The notes under the pieces: model-generated
What the model was told of the DNA's origin: nothing
What the model saw: the letters and a program-made list of their open reading frames with translations, nothing else
The model's database searches: none
Position numbers and translations under genes: made by a program
From: Delphinus delphis
Taxonomy: Eukaryota > Chordata > Mammalia > Artiodactyla > Delphinidae
Assembly (NCBI RefSeq): GCF_949987515.2
Contig: NW_027192651.1
Coordinates: 1,488,001 to 1,552,000 of the forward strand
DNA length: 64,000 bases
Direction: 5' to 3'
In this document: positions 59,710 through 64,000 of the stretch, piece by piece
How positions within the stretch are numbered: the stretch's first letter is position 1
Layout: every line of letters begins with the position of its first letter

Positions 59710-61288
59710 TTGGCCAAAAAGGGCGTATGCGTTTTTTCCTGAATATATTTCAGGAAAAAACGCATACGCCCTTTTTGGCCAACCAAGCAAACTTGCAAAG
59801 GAAATCTGCACTACAATGAAGTCTCACTTCTCCCCGGTCAAAAGGGCCATCTGAAAAAAGTGTAAAATCCAGAAAGGCAACAGGCCATTGAGAACTGGGA
59901 GCCTTGTTATGCTGATGGGCGGGATGTAAATTGCCATCAGACACTTGGGAGAAGTGTATGGTGTTTCCTGAAACATCTAAAAAACAAAGCAACAGAACCT
60001 AGGGCACTTCCACTTATGGTCCTATAGCTTAGGGAAATTAAAATCAAAAAGACACAGCCACCCCAAAGTTTGGAGCGCCTCTGTTTACAAGAACCTCGTT
60101 TACCGTACAAGTTCAATACCACAGAAATTGAAAAATGGATAAAGAACTTGTGGTACTAACGTACAATGCAGTATCACTCAGCAATGAAATCTATGTCATC
60201 AGGCCCGTAGAAGCATAATGAGTGGATTCAGGTACGATGATTCTAACTGAAATAAGTCACACAGAAAAAGAAACATCATAAGATATCAGAAATACACGGA
60301 ATGTAAACTTGGCTACACAGGAACTGCATTCCAAAACAGAACAGGGTCTCAAATTTAGAAAACCAACTTATGCTTGCTTAAGGGTAAAGGTGAGTTGGGG
60401 TGCTGCATAAAACCAGAGATTGAAATGAGCACAGATAAAGTTCCTTAAGCCAAATATGGAATAGACAAGAGCTACTCCTTGCTCAACGAAATGGACTCAA
60501 AACCCCATATTAAACGCCTAAGAATGTACCTGACTAGTAAGTATCTTAAAACCTATGGATTGCTATGTCTCCAAAAGAGAATCAAGCGTGTGTACAGGGG
60601 CATAAACGCAGCAGTGATAGGATTGGAGAGCTTCGGTGAGCAAATGAAGACCCTTTGAAGTCATATTGCATGGTACCCATTACACGGGTCTCAACTCTCC
60701 AGGTTTAAGGTATTCTTCCTTCAGCTAAAACATGCATGTGGAACACAGAGTATGATCAACCATGTGAACGGGAGACGTGTTCAAATATTTCTCAGTTTTC
60801 CTCCCCTGGTACTCGGGTGCAACATTCCAGACGCTTTACTAACACTCTCCCGACTTGGAGAGTGAGTCCGTTTAACCTCCTGTTTGGCCCAGTTTGCAAT
60901 TTCTGCGGAAGATGAACAGGAATAGCGAGAACCAATGAGAGGCTAGCTGGAGGTGTCTGGACGGGCAAATTTAACTCTCATTTCCCACCGGGAAGCGGAA
61001 TTAACCAAAGGCTGAGCATGCCGGGCCGGAACCAGATTAGGGCCTGAAGCCATCCTGCGGTGTTGCGGCCAGGTCACAAGAAAGCGAGTTGAAGAAAGGA
61101 GCTCAGGGGCACTGTAATTCACAAACCTGCAGAGTTATAAATGACAGCTATCGTCCAAAAATAGACTGAAGTAAGGCTGCCAAGAGGACTTGAAAGCGGG
61201 TCAGAATTGCAGGAAAGCGATTTCAGGAGGTAGACTGGAATTGCATTGAAAGCATAGGAAAAGAGGCAGAACGTCCACAATGATGCAC
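59710..61288 (+). repeat. Satellite unit R23 (D, trimer copy 2), 73-bp palindrome
   Basis: Extra central T kept, but the right arm is acgcccttttt, restoring pairing outside the centre that R18 and R20 lack. Private tggtactaacg. Confidence 0.92.
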
Positions 61289-62866
61289 TTGGCCAAAAAG
61301 GGCGTATGCGTTTTATCCTGAATATATTCAGGAAAAAACGCATACGCCCTTTTTGGCCAACCAAGCAAGCTTGCAAAGGAAATCTGCACTACAATGAAGT
61401 CTCACTTCCCCCCGGTCAAAAGGGCCATCTGAAGAAAGTGTAAAATGCAGAAAGGCAACAGGCCATTGAGAACTGGGAGCCTTGTTATGCTGATGGGCGG
61501 GATGTAAATTGCCAACAGACACTTGGGAGAAGTGTATGGTGTTTCCTGAAACATCTAAAAAACAAAGCAACAGAGCCTAGGGCACTTCCACTTATGGTCC
61601 TATAGCTTAGGGAAATTAAAATCAAAAAGACACAGTCACCCCAAAGTTTGGAACAGCTCTGTTTACAAGAACCTCGTTTACAGTACAAGTTCAACATCGC
61701 AGAAAGTGAAAAATGGATAAAGAAGTTGTGGTATTCACTTACAAAGCAATATCACTCAGCAATGAAATCTATGTCATCAGGCCCTTAGCAGCACAATGAG
61801 TGGATTCAGGTATGATGATTCTAACTGAAATAAGTCACACAGAAAAAGAAACATCATAAGATATCAGTAATACACGGAATGGAAACTTGGCTACACAGGA
61901 ACTGAATTACAGAACAGAACAGGGTCTCAAATTTAGAAAACCAACTTATGCTTGCTTAAGGGGAAAGGTGAGTTTGGGTGCTGCATAAAACCAGAGATTG
62001 AAATGAGCACAGATAAAGTTCCTTAAGCCAAATATGGAATAGACAAGAGCTAATCCTTGCTCAACGAAATGGACTCAACACCGCATATTAAACGCCTAAG
62101 AATGTACCTGACTAGTAAGTATCTTAAAACCTATGGATTGCTATGTCTCCGAAAGAGAATCAAGCATGTGTACAGGGGCATAAACGCAGCAGTGATAGGA
62201 TTGGAGAGGTTCGGTGAGCAAATGAAGACCCTTTGAAGTCATATTGCATGGTACCCATTCCACGGGTTTCAACTACCCAGGTTTAAGGTATTCTTCCTTC
62301 AGCTAAAACATGCATGTGGAACCTAGAGTATGATCAACCATGTGATCGGGAGACGTGTTCAAATATGTCTCAGTTTTCGTACCCTGGTACTCGGGTGCAA
62401 CAATCCAGACGCTTTACTAACACTCTCCCCACTTGGAGAGTCAGTCCCTTTAACCTCCTGTTTGGCCCAGTTTGCAATTTCTGCGGAAGATGAACAGGAA
62501 TAGCGAGAACCAATGAGAGGCTAGCTGGAGGTGTCTGGACGGGCAAATTTAACTCTCATTTCCCACCTGGAAGAGGAATTAACCAAAGGCTCAGCGTGCC
62601 GTGCCGGAACCAGATTAGGGCCTGAAGCCATCCTGCGGTGTTGCGGCCAGCTGAAAAGAAAGCGAGTTGAAGAAAGGAGCTCAGGGGCACTGTAATTCAC
62701 AAACCTGCAGAGTTATAAATGACAGCTATTGTCCAAAAATATACTGAAGTAAGGCTGCCAAGAGGACTTGAAAGCGGGGCAGAATTGCAGGAAACCGATT
62801 TCAGGAGGTAGACTGCAATTGCATTGAAAGCATAGGAAAAGAGGCAGAACGTCCACAATGATGCAC
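61289..62866 (+). repeat. Satellite unit R24 (E, trimer copy 2)
   Basis: One palindrome mismatch (gcgttttatcctg left arm). E markers present. Private cacagtcacccc, gagtttgggtg and gctaatccttg. Confidence 0.92.
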
Positions 62867-64000
62867 TTGGCCAAAAAGGGCGTATGCGTTTTTTCCTGAA
62901 TATATTCAGGAAAAAATGCATACGCCCTTTTTGGCCAACCAAGCAAGCTTGCAAAGGAAATCTGCACTACAATGAAGTCTCACTTCCCCCCGGTCAAAAG
63001 GGCCATCTGAAATAAGTGTAAAATCCAGAAAGGCAGGACAGGCCATGGAGAACTGGGAGCCTTGTGATGCTGATGGGCGGGATGTAAATTGCCAACAGAC
63101 ACTCAGGAGAAGTGTATGGTGTTTCCTGAAACATCTAAAAAACAAAGCAACAGAGCCTAGGGCACTTCCACTTATGGTCCTATAGCTTAGGGAAATTAAA
63201 ATCAAAAAGACACAGCCACCCCAAAGTTTGGGACGCCTCCGTTTACAAGAACCTCGTTTACCGTACAAGTTCAATATCACAGAAAGTGAAAAATGGATAA
63301 AGAACTTGTGGTACTTACGTACAATGCAGTATCACTCAGCAATGAAATCTATGTCATCAGGCCCGTAGCAGTATAATGAGTGGATTCAGGTACGATGATT
63401 CTAACTGAAATAAGTCACACAGAAAAAGAAACATCATAAGATATCACTAATACATGGAATGTAAACTTGGCTACACAGGAACTGCATTCCAAAACAGAAC
63501 AGGGTCTCAAATTTAGAAAACCAACTTATGCTTGCTTAAGGGGAAAGGTGAGTTGGGGTGCTGCATAAAACCAGAGATTGAAATGAGCACAGATAAAGTT
63601 TTTTAAGCCAAATATGGAATGGACAAGAGCTACTCCTTGCTCAACGAAATGGACTCAAAACCCCATATTAAACGCCTAAGAATGTACCTGACTAGTAAGT
63701 ATCTTAAAACCTATGGATTGCTATGTCTCCAAAGGAGAATCAAGCGTGTGTACAGGGACATAAACGCAGCAGTGATAGGATTGGAGAGGTTCAGTGAGCA
63801 AATGAAGACCCTTTGAAGTCATATTGCATGGTACCCATTACACGGGTCTTAACTCTCCAGGTTTAAGGTATTCTTCCTTCAGCTAAAACATGCATGTGGA
63901 ACCTAGAGTATGATCAACCATGTGAACGGGAGACGTGTTCAAATATGTCTCAGTTTTCGTACCCTGGTACTCGGGTGCAACATTCCAGACGCTTTACTAA
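62867..64000 (+). repeat. Partial satellite unit R25, cut by window end
   Basis: One palindrome mismatch (aaaaaatgcatacg right arm). Resembles the units at 3892 and 7048 of the left array (gggacgcctccg, gcattccaaaacag, aaaccccatatt). Private ctgaaataagtg and gttttttaagcc. The array runs on past the window. Confidence 0.92.

Larger units (their letters stand above)
58132..62866 (+). repeat. Higher-order repeat: CDE trimer copy 2 (4,735 bp)
   Basis: Second copy of the 4,735-bp trimer. It matches copy 1 closely through all three units, including both small deletions of C and the extra T of D. The start of the copy is mosaic (see unit 58132). Confidence 0.92.
23389..64000 (+). repeat. Right array of ~1,579-bp cetacean satellite
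   Basis: Head-to-tail array of one transitional unit, 24 complete homogenised units and a final partial one, same orientation as the left array. Spacing is 1579-1580 bp in most of the array and 1578-1579 bp after 47084, because that stretch carries sub-families with small deletions. The array continues beyond the window end. No interruption by other elements was seen in over 40 kb. Confidence 0.95.

Noticed and set aside
1..64000. CRISPR array or prokaryotic repeat
   Set aside because: Repeats carrying a palindrome at regular spacing suggest this superficially, but the 'spacers' are ~1.5 kb and themselves repeated, and L1 and ERV sequences show a mammalian genome.
1..64000. CENP-B box in the satellite unit
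   Set aside because: I looked for TTCG with the spaced A and CGGG pattern on both strands. Partial hits (ttcggtgagc, ttcgtaccctgg, and cccgacttggag on the other strand) lack the remaining required bases.
1..64000. tRNA, rRNA, SINE or telomere repeats
   Set aside because: No tRNA A/B box pair with cloverleaf, no rRNA landmark, no cetacean tRNA-derived SINE head and no TTAGGG array were seen by eye.

Overview
The window is mammalian, almost certainly cetacean, and I judge it to be from an oceanic dolphin (Delphinidae). About 59 of 64 kb is one tandem satellite with a unit of 1577-1581 bp. That length matches the 'common cetacean satellite' as I remember it from the literature: about 1,579 bp in killer whale and other delphinids, about 1.75 kb in most other cetaceans. 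The L1 fragments have cetartiodactyl-type 3' ends, which fits. I see no intact protein-coding gene, tRNA, rRNA or CRISPR array. The many 60-120 codon open frames are the same few chance frames repeated once per satellite unit.

Layout: (1) 1-14153, left satellite array, nine units plus a partial one, more diverged at its right edge. (2) 14154-19261, a non-satellite island: a 5'-truncated L1 3' end, an A-rich stretch, about 1.3 kb of GC-rich sequence I cannot classify (with a 74-bp tandem duplication), decayed ERV1/gammaretrovirus-like pol and env remnants, a probable LTR, AT-rich unclassified DNA and a second L1 3' fragment. (3) 19262-23388, strongly diverged satellite units of about 1740-1749 bp. 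(4) 23389-64000, right satellite array: one transitional unit, then 25 homogenised units with local higher-order repeats (3,159-bp dimers, 3,156-3,157-bp dimers and a 4,735-bp trimer).

Unit anatomy, using the palindrome as register: a 72-bp inverted repeat with no spacer (perfect in 23 of 37 copies); about 25 bp of linker; about 810 bp that I read as the end of L1 ORF2 plus the L1 3' UTR in sense orientation; a scar where about 168 bp present in the 1.75-kb units is missing; then about 670 bp of unrecognised sequence leading to the next palindrome.

The main interest is evolutionary. One locus holds the old 1.75-kb form and the derived 1.58-kb form, the L1 origin of half of the unit, a dyad-symmetric element kept in every copy, and several generations of higher-order repeats. 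Satellite and element identities come from memory and reading by eye; no database search was possible.
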